Shown piece by piece: positions 1 to 5,628 of a stretch of DNA of 18,482 bases. A model generated the notes under the pieces. That model was not told where the DNA came from. It did not search any database and worked only from the letters and a program-made list of their open reading frames with translations. Source of the stretch: Candidatus Moraniibacteriota bacterium (GTDB lineage: Bacteria > Patescibacteriota > Minisyncoccia > Moranbacterales > GCA-2747515); assembly GCA_029933995.1 (NCBI GenBank), contig JAOZNB010000014.1:1-18482 (forward strand). The letters run 5' to 3'. Position 1 is the stretch's first letter, and each line of letters opens with the position of its first letter. A program made the position numbers and the translations under genes.

Positions 1-740
1 ATAAAAATCCACGCACTTGTTTTTACCGTTGAATTACGCTCAGATAACTTCTGATTTGCACTTCCTCTATTTATAGCATCAGCACTCGCCAAAAGTTGCT
101 CACTGCCTTTGAGCATATTTGATGCTTTATCTGTTTTTTTATTACTTACACGAAATAATTCATCAGGCACGGAATATGTTTCTGGTGTAAAGTTTGTTGA
201 TGCTATTACAACTTTTTGAGGTGTTGCAAAAACTTGAACCGTTACCAAAACATCCTCACCTTCTACAATCCTTTCTCCCACCGCTACACCTGTACTAGTA
301 AATTTCTTATTCAAAATATTTTCTTTGTGCTTTGGACTATTCATCCATGCATCATGTTGTTTTTGTACATCTGTAAATTCTGTGGCCAGATTTTCTCCTG
401 CATATGCAAAATCATAACCAGACTGAAAAAACCATTCCCATGGATCCACGCCATCAGGAGATGTATGCTCAAAATAATCTTCTTCTATCATGTTGTCAAG
501 CTTTCTTTGTGCAACTTCATTAAGTATCTCACTTTCTATCAAATTTGGTAACCCTTCTGATACTCTCTCTGTATTTGTAAGATTAATTACATTAGAATTA
601 TTAATTGCTAATTTATAACTATCATTTCCTGCATCAACACACCACGAACTAGAAATCACCAAAAAACCAAAAATTACCAGAAAAAACATTACTTTACCAG
701 TTTTACTATTTTTTTTTGATTTTTTGAGTACTTCACTCAT
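1..740 (-). CDS. CAP/SCP-domain secreted protein (N-terminal part, truncated by window edge)
   Basis: Reading leftward from an ATG at 740, the frame stays open to the window edge (246 codons), so the C-terminus lies outside. Residues about 17-33 form a hydrophobic signal or anchor segment after a Lys-rich start. Residues about 68-165 carry the CAP (SCP/PR-1) fold signature: H92 in HTSPDG, W101, then YAGENLA with E116, and W132 followed by SPKHKENIL with H138. H92, E116 and H138 correspond to the family's metal-site and cavity residues. Bacterial CAP proteins are usually extracellular or envelope proteins of poorly defined function, so I assign no reaction. The lipobox is not convincing (W precedes the only nearby Cys, C34). 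The part after residue 180 is polar with no recognised domain. It is transcribed alone from its own extended -10 promoter. The CAP call is confident; the role is unknown. Confidence 0.85.
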   Translation of the reverse strand, partial: MSEVLKKSKKNSKTGKVMFFLVIFGFLVISSSWCVDAGNDSYKLAINNSNVINLTNTERVSEGLPNLIESEILNEVAQRKLDNMIEEDYFEHTSPDGVDPWEWFFQSGYDFAYAGENLATEFTDVQKQHDAWMNSPKHKENILNKKFTSTGVAVGERIVEGEDVLVTVQVFATPQKVVIASTNFTPETYSVPDELFRVSNKKTDKASNMLKGSEQLLASADAINRGSANQKLSERNSTVKTSAWIF

Positions 741-746
741 ACAAAT

Positions 747-755
747 AGTATACCA
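747..755 (-). promoter_or_regulatory. Extended -10 promoter of the CAP gene, probably leaderless
   Basis: On the minus strand the sequence reads TG-G-TATACT, an extended -10 element, with only 6 nt between the hexamer and the ATG at 740. Transcription would start at or next to the A of the start codon. No good -35 is visible, which an extended -10 can tolerate. Confidence 0.5.
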
Positions 756-890
756 CGCACCATGTAACAATTCCACATACCTACAAAAATAAAGGCTGTG
801 ATTACAAAAAAATTATCATTTATTATATTTCCCGTAGAGACATCTATTCGTTCAATACAGGAAAATTAAGCGTAGGCAATCCTTACTTTA

Positions 891-1088
891 ATATTAGACC
901 TCTTAAAAAATCCTTAAATAATTGTCATCTCGAGCGTAGTGATAACGAAGTCGAGAGATCTCAATGTTATAATAGTATGATAAAACTGTGAGTTTAGAGA
1001 TTTCTCCATTTCGCTCCACCCCGTACGGTAACGGGGCTCCACCACAGTCGAAATGACACATGGATAGGTTTTTTAAGAAGCCTATTAT
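891..1088. repeat. Nested imperfect inverted repeat (MITE/REP-like)
   Basis: The outer arms are ATATTAGACCTCTTAAAAAA at 891-910 and the reverse complement of ATAATAGGCTTCTTAAAAAA at 1069-1088, matching at 17 of 20 positions. Inside them, 923-1058 is bounded by TGTCATCTCGAGCGTAGTG and, inverted, TGTCATTTCGACTGTGGTG. Each inner arm has its own small hairpin: CTCGA/TCGAG on the left, CCCCGT/ACGGGG on the right. GAGAGATCTC and inverted GAGAAATCTC sit toward the middle. It has no coding capacity, so it is probably a non-autonomous dispersed element. Confidence 0.7.
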
Positions 1089-1161
1089 AGTATAGATTCC
1101 GTACAAATGATTTTTTATCTGTTCGTACCTCACAGAGAAAATCTATTTTACGGAATGACAA
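1083..1161. repeat. ATAGATTCCG...GGAATGACAA repeat, copy 1
   Basis: Begins TATTATAGTATAGATTCCG and ends CGGAATGACAA. The internal inverted arms ATTCCGTA (1096-1103) and TACGGAAT (1149-1156) are perfect. The same ends recur at 2929-3031. It overlaps the edge of the neighbouring nested repeat by a few bases. Confidence 0.65.
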
Positions 1162-1193
1162 ATTTTATCGTTATCCTAAAATATTTTTTTCTC

Positions 1194-1342
1194 GTAGAGA
1201 CAGTGTCATTGACCTGTCCGTTCAACGCAAAAAACCACTCTTACCAACATATTTTTTCTCTAGAATAGCAACCAGGTCACTAGGTCTAGTGACCTGGTTA
1301 CTCCACAATCACTCAAGGACAGGCACAAGGCACTGTCCCTAC
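1194..1342. repeat. Inverted-repeat element with inner 14-bp-arm palindrome
   Basis: The outer ends are GTAGAGACAGTG... at 1194 and, inverted from 1342, GTAGGGACAGTG.... They share about 28 bp of imperfect inverted repeat ending in CTGTCCGTT/CTGTCCTT. In the middle, 1270-1299 is a palindrome with perfect 14-bp arms (AACCAGGTCACTAG / CTAGTGACCTGGTT) around GT. The right end lies 14 bp from the rpiB stop codon, so its RNA could also form the 3' structure of that transcript. There is no U-tract typical of an intrinsic terminator. Confidence 0.65.
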
Positions 1343-1356
1343 AATAGCTAAAATAA

Positions 1357-1800
1357 TTAGATATCTAACTTATCAATCCGTCTTTGATGTCGTTCATTTT
1401 CAGAGAATTCTGTTTCTAACCACAATCTTACTATTTCCTTCATTTCTGATTCAGAAATAAATCTAGCACCTAGTGACAAAACATTTGCGTCATTGTGTTC
1501 ACGTGAAAGTGTGACAATTTCTTTCGGACCGCCATAATATACCGCCGCACGTACACCTTGTGTACGATTTGCGCTCATTGCCTCACCTTGTCCAGAACCA
1601 CCCAAGACAATACCTAAACTTCCATCATCAGTTGCAACAGCCTTTGCAACTGGTACAATGAAATCTGAGTAATCATCACTTTCATCAAAAGATTCCGCAC
1701 CAAAATCAGTTACATCATGACCTAAGTCTTTTACTAAAAATTGTTTCAATTTTTCTTTTAGATCATAACCAGCATGATCTGTTCCTATATATATTTTCAT
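1357..1800 (-). CDS. rpiB: Ribose-5-phosphate isomerase B (RpiB/LacAB family)
   Basis: Interconverts ribulose 5-phosphate and ribose 5-phosphate in the cytoplasmic non-oxidative pentose phosphate pathway, supplying precursors for nucleotides. The 147-aa length is normal for the family. The start IGTDHAGYDLKEKL has the substrate-binding D8-H9. LGGSGQGEAMSANR (residues 66-79) is the anion-hole region, and the SREHNDANVLSLGAR block holds a conserved His. In the E. coli enzyme a Cys in CGTG acts as the base; here that position is Gly (G67). E73 in GQGE matches the catalytic Glu of the GGSGNGE subclass known from Mycobacterium tuberculosis. The gene appears to have its own promoter with nearly no 5' leader, and follows the hydrolase gene after a 45-nt gap. 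The family assignment is firm; the six-carbon isomerase alternative (LacA/B) is less likely. Confidence 0.93.
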   Translation of the reverse strand: MKIYIGTDHAGYDLKEKLKQFLVKDLGHDVTDFGAESFDESDDYSDFIVPVAKAVATDDGSLGIVLGGSGQGEAMSANRTQGVRAAVYYGGPKEIVTLSREHNDANVLSLGARFISESEMKEIVRLWLETEFSENERHQRRIDKLDI

Positions 1801-1806
1801 ATTTCC

Positions 1807-1835
1807 ATTATATAGCTACACTAGTAATAAAACAA
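1807..1835 (-). promoter_or_regulatory. rpiB promoter, TTGTTT-17-TATAAT, probably leaderless
   Basis: The perfect -10 TATAAT (1807-1812) lies 6 nt before the ATG. A weak -35, TTGTTT (1830-1835), sits at a 17-nt spacing. Transcription is expected to begin at the start codon, the same geometry as for the CAP gene. Confidence 0.5.
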
Positions 1836-1845
1836 ACTGTATTTA

Positions 1846-2793
1846 CTAATTGTTTATATGTTCCATTATTATTTTTGTGATTTCGTCATCTTTGCTTCCT
1901 ATATTTTTATTTATCTCTTCGTGAGTGGCTTCAATGCCATGTATTTCACTTTCTATATTATTAATTTTAAGTTTTTTATCAAAATTAATTGAATTTAGTG
2001 CTCTGCCTTCATTTAAAGTTGAATGAAAAATCAAAAAAGAAGGTGTATTTTTATCCTTCTCAATATAATTATTTGGCGACGCTTCCTGCAAATCCTTAAC
2101 TTTACTTCCAAAAACTGGTTCATGCACTATTTTAAATAAAGCTGGTGTGGTTTCTCTTAACTCCACAATATCCAACCCTCCTGAATCCAGAAGGATTGTT
2201 TCTTTAATATTTGTCAATCCAAGTCCCACTGATTGTAAATAAGTCTCATTTGTTGAAATAAGCGCTATTAAATGTGCTCCCGCAGAATGACCCAGTAAAA
2301 TAATATTATTTTTATCACCTCCATACTCTTGAGCGTTTTGATGTGCCCAATTGACTGCTGATGCAATCATACGAGCTTGTTCTTTATAATCAGCATCAGG
2401 AAATAATGGATAGTCTACCGAAATAAATAAATTATCTTTTTGTGAAAAAAATTCACCTTTATCAGAATGCAGTGATTTACTACCCATCTTCCATCCACCA
2501 CCATGAACAAAAATTACTATTGGCTTATCCTCGATATCATCATCTTTATTATATACATCCAACTTACAAGTAGTACAATCATCATATTGAATATCATTTT
2601 CTATTATCATCTCACTCACTTGAGACTCATTTGCAAATTCTTCTTTATCCCGTCTTAATTCACGTTTTTGTTTGAAATTTTCATAATATTTATTATCAAC
2701 CATTTGTTCTGATTCATTTCTTTGATTAACTACAAAATAGCCAAAAACTCCAATAATTAATATTACAATTCCTATTATAATTTTATTTGCCAT
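1846..2793 (-). CDS. Membrane-anchored alpha/beta hydrolase (esterase/BD-FAE-like)
   Basis: A 315-aa protein with one N-terminal membrane segment (residues about 4-22) and a catalytic domain expected outside the membrane. VHGGGW (96-101) is the oxyanion-hole motif of carboxylesterase, kynurenine-formamidase and BD-FAE-type hydrolases. GHSAG (168-172) gives the nucleophile S170, and H291 in THEEIN is the likely catalytic His (family pattern H..I...IG). The usual acid of the triad, in an HGxxD motif near residue 260, reads HSTLNE: the Asp position is N261, followed by E262. E262 may substitute, or activity may be altered. C73 and C76 form a CTTC pair before the fold. The substrate cannot be told; an acyl ester or amide is expected. 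It lies upstream of rpiB with no functional link evident. Confidence 0.82.
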   Translation of the reverse strand: MANKIIIGIVILIIGVFGYFVVNQRNESEQMVDNKYYENFKQKRELRRDKEEFANESQVSEMIIENDIQYDDCTTCKLDVYNKDDDIEDKPIVIFVHGGGWKMGSKSLHSDKGEFFSQKDNLFISVDYPLFPDADYKEQARMIASAVNWAHQNAQEYGGDKNNIILLGHSAGAHLIALISTNETYLQSVGLGLTNIKETILLDSGGLDIVELRETTPALFKIVHEPVFGSKVKDLQEASPNNYIEKDKNTPSFLIFHSTLNEGRALNSINFDKKLKINNIESEIHGIEATHEEINKNIGSKDDEITKIIMEHINN

Positions 2794-2928
2794 ACAATAA
2801 TAAAGTAACTACATCATTTAATTAATAAATATTTCAAAAAATATTATTTGTTGAAAGTGCAACACCTGCACACCTGTCTGCATAATAAGTTAATACACAA
2901 ATAAATTCATCCTAAATCTAAACTTTGA

Positions 2929-3031
2929 TATTATAGCATAGATTCCGGACAATGGTATTTTTTACCAATCACTTCACATCAAATAACACAAACATTCGTT
3001 CTTGGAAAAATATACATTTCTGGAATGACAA
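2929..3031. repeat. ATAGATTCCG...GGAATGACAA repeat, copy 2
   Basis: Starts TATTATAGCATAGATTCCG and ends CTGGAATGACAA. The first 24 bases differ from the copy at 1083 at only two positions, while the interiors diverge in length and sequence. It lies between the trxB-like gene and the hydrolase gene. Confidence 0.65.
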
Positions 3032-3061
3032 TTCTTAGATAACTCCTTTAATTAAGAATTG
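3029..3061. other. Hairpin downstream of the reductase gene
   Basis: Perfect 9-bp arms CAATTCTTA (3029-3037) and TAAGAATTG (3053-3061) flank a 15-nt loop just after the stop codon of the minus-strand reductase gene. No U-tract follows on the minus strand, so it may only stabilise the 3' end. Confidence 0.3.
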
Positions 3062-3069
3062 ACTAAATT

Positions 3070-3999
3070 TTATTGATTCTTTTTCAAATACTCGTGTGCA
3101 GATAGAAGTGCCTTGATAGCATCTCCTACAGCGATGTTATTTTGTCTGTATGCAGAATTTGTTACATCACCTGCAGCAAATACACCTGGACAACTTGTTT
3201 CTTGATTTTCAAAGTTTACTTTAATATTGCTCCAATCATCTGTATCTACAAATTCTCCTACAATTTCACTATTTGGTACAGAACCAATCTCTACAAATAC
3301 TCCTTGTACTGCAATTTCATGTTCTTCATCACTATCATTCTTTTTATATTTTAACCCCGTAACCATTGCCTCTCCCACTACAGCTGAAGCATTTGATTCA
3401 TAAATTATTTCTACTTTATCAGAGTTCATTATTTCTGCTTGTGTTACCGGATCACCCCGAAGTCCTCCATCTGGCTTACGAGCAATCAAATATACTTTAT
3501 TTGCATATTTTATCAAATCAACCACAGCTTCAAGTCCACTGTTTCCACCACCTACAACTGCAACATCTTTATCTTTAAAAAATGGTGCATCACACGTTGC
3601 ACAAAATGCTACACCACGTCCCTCAAAATCAGACTCTCCAGGTACACCAAGTCGTCTGTGTCGTCCACCAGAGCAAACCAAAACTGTTTTTGTTTCATAG
3701 ATATCCTCACCTACCACGACTTCAAAAGTACCGTCTTCTTTTTTATTTACTTTATCCACATTTTCACCTATGTGTAAATCAATATTATCTTTTTGTGATT
3801 CTAAATGCTTCTTCAATTTAATTGCCAAATCTGGACCACTAATAACCTCTTCACCAATCCAATTTTCGATTCCATCAGACACTACAGATTGTCCACCAAT
3901 TTGAGAAGCAAAAAGAGCTGTTTTAATTTGTTTGCGTGCTGCATACACACCCGCTGCTACAGCTGCTGGACCACCGCCTATAATAATTGTTTCGTACAT
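3070..3999 (-). CDS. trxB: Thioredoxin reductase / AhpF-like FAD-dependent disulfide reductase
   Basis: A 309-aa cytoplasmic flavoprotein that would pass electrons from NAD(P)H through FAD to a small thiol-disulfide carrier. Visible elements: FAD dinucleotide motif GGGPAA (8-13), GGQ (35-37), redox-active CATC (C133, C136), NAD(P)-binding GGGNSG (150-155), and the C-terminal FAD motif AAGDVTNSAYRQ. Length matches TrxB. Two features depart from classical TrxB. The second nucleotide motif is GGGNSGLEAVVDL rather than GGGxTAxEEA, and the 2'-phosphate site HRRxxxR reads ARKPDGGLR (173-181). The GGGNSG.EA.D, GVFVEIG..PN and GVFAAGD blocks resemble the C-terminal half of AhpF. The next gene upstream encodes a glutaredoxin-like protein, its plausible partner. 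TrxB is the default name; an AhpF-type module acting with that protein is the alternative. Confidence 0.9.
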   Translation of the reverse strand: MYETIIIGGGPAAVAAGVYAARKQIKTALFASQIGGQSVVSDGIENWIGEEVISGPDLAIKLKKHLESQKDNIDLHIGENVDKVNKKEDGTFEVVVGEDIYETKTVLVCSGGRHRRLGVPGESDFEGRGVAFCATCDAPFFKDKDVAVVGGGNSGLEAVVDLIKYANKVYLIARKPDGGLRGDPVTQAEIMNSDKVEIIYESNASAVVGEAMVTGLKYKKNDSDEEHEIAVQGVFVEIGSVPNSEIVGEFVDTDDWSNIKVNFENQETSCPGVFAAGDVTNSAYRQNNIAVGDAIKALLSAHEYLKKNQ

Positions 4000-4036
4000 A
4001 ATGTTATAAAATAAAAAATAATAAAACCAATACTAC

Positions 4037-4060
4037 AGTGGACGGGCATGCCCGTCCACT
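4037..4060. repeat. 24-bp perfect G+C-rich palindrome
   Basis: The half-site AGTGGACGGGCA is followed directly by its reverse complement, between the glutaredoxin-like and reductase genes. It is far richer in G+C than its surroundings and lacks a T-run on either side. It is therefore more like a dispersed palindromic repeat, an mRNA-stability hairpin or a protein-binding site than a rho-independent terminator. Confidence 0.7.
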
Positions 4061-4071
4061 ACATTCAAGTT

Positions 4072-4317
4072 TTACAATCCTAATAGATTTGTAAGTTGTA
4101 CTTGATCAAATCCTACCAAAATTTCTTCTTGACCATCTTTTTCAATGATAATTACTGGTACTCCCATTTGTCCAGTTTTTTCAACCATTGCCTGTGCTTT
4201 CTGTTGATCTACAGAAACGTCAATTTCTGTATATTCGACTCCTTTCTCCTGCAAAAAATCTTTTGCCAATGTACAGTATCCACATGTCGGTGTGGAATAA
4301 ATTGTTACTGTTGCCAT
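4072..4317 (-). CDS. Glutaredoxin-like protein (CGYC)
   Basis: A small thioredoxin-fold electron carrier of 81 aa from the ATG at 4317. The frame extends 4 codons further to a TTG at 4329, but the ATG start gives the usual short beta-strand opening TVTIYSTPTCGYC. CGYC (residues 12-15 from this start) is the redox site; TGQMGVPVIII contains the cis-Pro of the fold; VGFDQVQL near the end resembles the glutathione/NrdH-region GF/GYD motif. It could be a glutaredoxin, an NrdH-redoxin or a stand-alone electron donor of the AhpF N-terminal type. The adjacent downstream flavoprotein reductase (72-nt gap) favours reduction by that enzyme rather than by glutathione. The substrate is unknown. Confidence 0.85.
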   Translation of the reverse strand: MATVTIYSTPTCGYCTLAKDFLQEKGVEYTEIDVSVDQQKAQAMVEKTGQMGVPVIIIEKDGQEEILVGFDQVQLTNLLGL

Positions 4318-4351
4318 ACTTTTACTCAAATCAATAACGTATATAATATAC

Positions 4352-4370
4352 GATAATGATTCTTATTATA
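4352..4370. promoter_or_regulatory. Fur/PerR-like operator candidate
   Basis: GATAATGATTCTTATTATA matches the 19-bp Fur consensus (GATAATGATAATCATTATC) at 15 of 19 positions. It lies 35 bp upstream of the glutaredoxin-like start, where a repressor could act. The region is very AT-rich, so chance similarity is a real possibility. Confidence 0.25.
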
Positions 4371-4423
4371 TTACTTATTAATTAACACCCATATTCTACC
4401 ATAAAAAATGATATCTACAAATC

Positions 4424-4452
4424 TTGACTATTGGCCTTTTTTCTGACATAAT
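4424..4452 (+). promoter_or_regulatory. Promoter of tRNA-Arg, TTGACT-17-CATAAT
   Basis: -35 TTGACT (4424-4429) and -10 CATAAT (4447-4452) are separated by exactly 17 nt. Predicted transcription start is near 4459, about 18 nt before the mature tRNA 5' end. It is the strongest consensus match in the window. Confidence 0.7.
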
Positions 4453-4476
4453 AAAATAACTTGAATATAATTATCT

Positions 4477-4549
4477 GCCCTTGTGGTGAAATTGGATATC
4501 ACGTTTGGTTTCGGCCCAAATATTCTAGGTTCAAGTCCTGGCAAGGGCA
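4477..4549 (+). tRNA. tRNA-Arg (anticodon TCG)
   Basis: The full cloverleaf can be folded by hand. Acceptor GCCCTTG/CAAGGGC with discriminator A; D-stem GTGA/TCAC; anticodon stem TTTGG/CCAAA with 7-nt loop TTTCGGC, giving TCG at 4511-4513; variable loop of 4 nt; T-stem CTAGG/CCTGG with one T-G pair and loop TTCAAGT. A20 in the D-loop fits arginine identity. Position 37 is G rather than the more usual A. The 3' CCA is not encoded. It is the only plus-strand gene in the window and is convergent with the pilus operon. Confidence 0.93.
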
Positions 4550-4554
4550 CATAC

Positions 4555-4589
4555 AAAAAAACACTCCACATTATGTGGAGTGTTTTTTA
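4555..4589. terminator. Bidirectional rho-independent terminator
   Basis: The perfect 10-bp stem ACACTCCACA/TGTGGAGTGT (4561-4570 and 4574-4583) has a TTA loop. It is flanked by an A-run on the left and a T-run on the right, so a U-tract follows the hairpin on both strands. It ends the tRNA transcript rightward and the pilus operon leftward; the operon's last stop codon (4587-4589) lies within its flank. Confidence 0.88.
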
Positions 4590-4970
4590 TTCTTCCTCAC
4601 CGTCATCGTCTTCATCATCTTCCTGTTCAACTTTTTTTTCTACATAAAATATATTTGCATATTCAATTCTATCAGCATTGAAGTGCTCTCCTCTTTTAAT
4701 AATAATTTGTTTTAAATTATCATATTTTTCTTTTTTAAAAGCAACTTCTTTATTTTTTTTGTTAATATATTCTTGCTTTTCTTGTTCACTAACGCCCTTT
4801 ACATATACATATGAATACCAAGTATTTCCAATCACAACAATAATAAGAACAAATAATGCAAAAATTAAAAATGGAAATAGTTTCATCCACCATTTACGTG
4901 CATTTTCCATAATTTGACCAAGGCTACTCCTTGGCTTATTAAATGTATCTCGTCCTTTTAATCCAAACAT
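4587..4970 (-). CDS. Small single-pass membrane protein, last gene of the pilus operon
   Basis: I do not recognise a family. The protein has 127 aa: a basic, polar N-terminus (1-29), one strong membrane segment (about 31-52), a charged stretch rich in Lys/Glu/Gln (about 60-95) that could be helical or coiled-coil, and a very acidic tail with about a dozen Asp/Glu in the last 14 residues. Topology by the positive-inside rule is N-in, C-out. It follows pilO after 19 nt and ends in the operon terminator, so it is very probably co-transcribed with pilMNO. In proteobacterial pilus operons this slot is held by the lipoprotein PilP. This protein has no lipobox and no visible PilP similarity, so any functional equivalence is inferred from position only. 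Confidence 0.75.
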   Translation of the reverse strand: MFGLKGRDTFNKPRSSLGQIMENARKWWMKLFPFLIFALFVLIIVVIGNTWYSYVYVKGVSEQEKQEYINKKNKEVAFKKEKYDNLKQIIIKRGEHFNADRIEYANIFYVEKKVEQEDDEDDDGEEE

Positions 4971-4989
4971 ATTTACAAAATTCTATTAG

Positions 4990-5625
4990 TTATTTTTTAT
5001 CCAAAAAAAATGCGACATTCATTGTTGTTCTCAATAAATTTGTACGAACTTCTTCATCATCATTTTCATTTGAACTCTTTTTTATACTATCAGCTGTTTT
5101 TACAATATTAATAGATGATACATTTGCAAAATATTCCATATTTTCTATTTTTTGCAAAAAGTAAATTAAATCATTATATTCCCCAGTTATTGCAATCTCT
5201 ATATTCATTGCACTATCTACAGCAGGCTTTGCGCCCTCTTGTGTTTTGTCATTTGCCTTAGTAGCTTTTGCAGGTTTTGTATCTACTGATTTTAATGCTA
5301 ATGTAATACCATTATTGCCAGTATCTTGGGCTAATTGTTCCAGCGTTGAAAATAAATGGACCTTTTCATCATCTATATTTGGCAAAAGCACGTTTGTCCA
5401 ATCGGTATCTTGCTCAATATATGAAATATTTTTCTTAAAAACATAAATATGGTTTAAAAATTCTTCTGCAAGAGCATGATCCAAATGAACTTGTTTCAAT
5501 TCTGCTGATTTATTTTTAACTATGTCAATCATATTAAATGACTGAGAAATCATTATAATAATTATCACAAAAAAAATAAATACTGTTATTAATTGAATGT
5601 AATATTTTTTAATAAAATGTATCAT
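4990..5625 (-). CDS. pilO: Type IV pilus inner-membrane assembly protein PilO
   Basis: A 211-aa bitopic protein: short cytoplasmic N-terminus, one membrane segment (about 10-28), a helical linker, and an extracytoplasmic domain with a Lys/Thr-rich loop (around 115-130). This is the architecture of PilO, which dimerises with PilN to link the cytoplasmic PilM ring to the pilus machine. The residues INIEIAITGEYNDLIYFLQKIENMEYF fall in the conserved PilO region (strand, then the helix in which the chain is searched for L..FL..IE). Its start lies 3 nt from the pilN stop. Sequence conservation in this family is low, so the call leans on topology, the YNDLIYFLQKIE-type motif and gene order. Confidence 0.85.
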   Translation of the reverse strand: MIHFIKKYYIQLITVFIFFVIIIIMISQSFNMIDIVKNKSAELKQVHLDHALAEEFLNHIYVFKKNISYIEQDTDWTNVLLPNIDDEKVHLFSTLEQLAQDTGNNGITLALKSVDTKPAKATKANDKTQEGAKPAVDSAMNIEIAITGEYNDLIYFLQKIENMEYFANVSSINIVKTADSIKKSSNENDDEEVRTNLLRTTMNVAFFLDKK

Positions 5626-5628
5626 AAG

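Larger units (their letters stand above)
741..1356. other. Repeat-filled intergenic region
   Basis: No credible gene lies in these roughly 600 bases. From left to right they hold the CAP promoter, a nested inverted repeat (891-1088), a TATTATAG...GGAATGACAA repeat (1083-1161), and an inverted-repeat element with an inner palindrome (1194-1342). The repeats are visibly richer in G+C than the AT-rich surroundings and abut one another, as if this gap collects small mobile palindromes. Confidence 0.75.

Noticed and set aside
216..551. 111-codon plus-strand open frame
   Set aside because: It lies entirely opposite the CAP-domain gene, whose protein motifs are unambiguous; the plus-strand product is a Cys/Phe-rich shadow.
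832..880. CGTAGAGACA...CGTTCAA segment resembling the left end of the 1194-1342 element
   Set aside because: Only about ten bases plus a short block match and no inverted partner is found; too weak to call a repeat copy.
903..1133. 76-codon minus-strand open frame
   Set aside because: It is a translation of the nested inverted repeat and has no start context or domain; its length reflects the repeat, not a gene.
4037..4060. Palindrome as an intrinsic terminator
   Set aside because: No T-run follows it on either strand, and the downstream reductase gene has no convincing promoter of its own, so termination there is unlikely.
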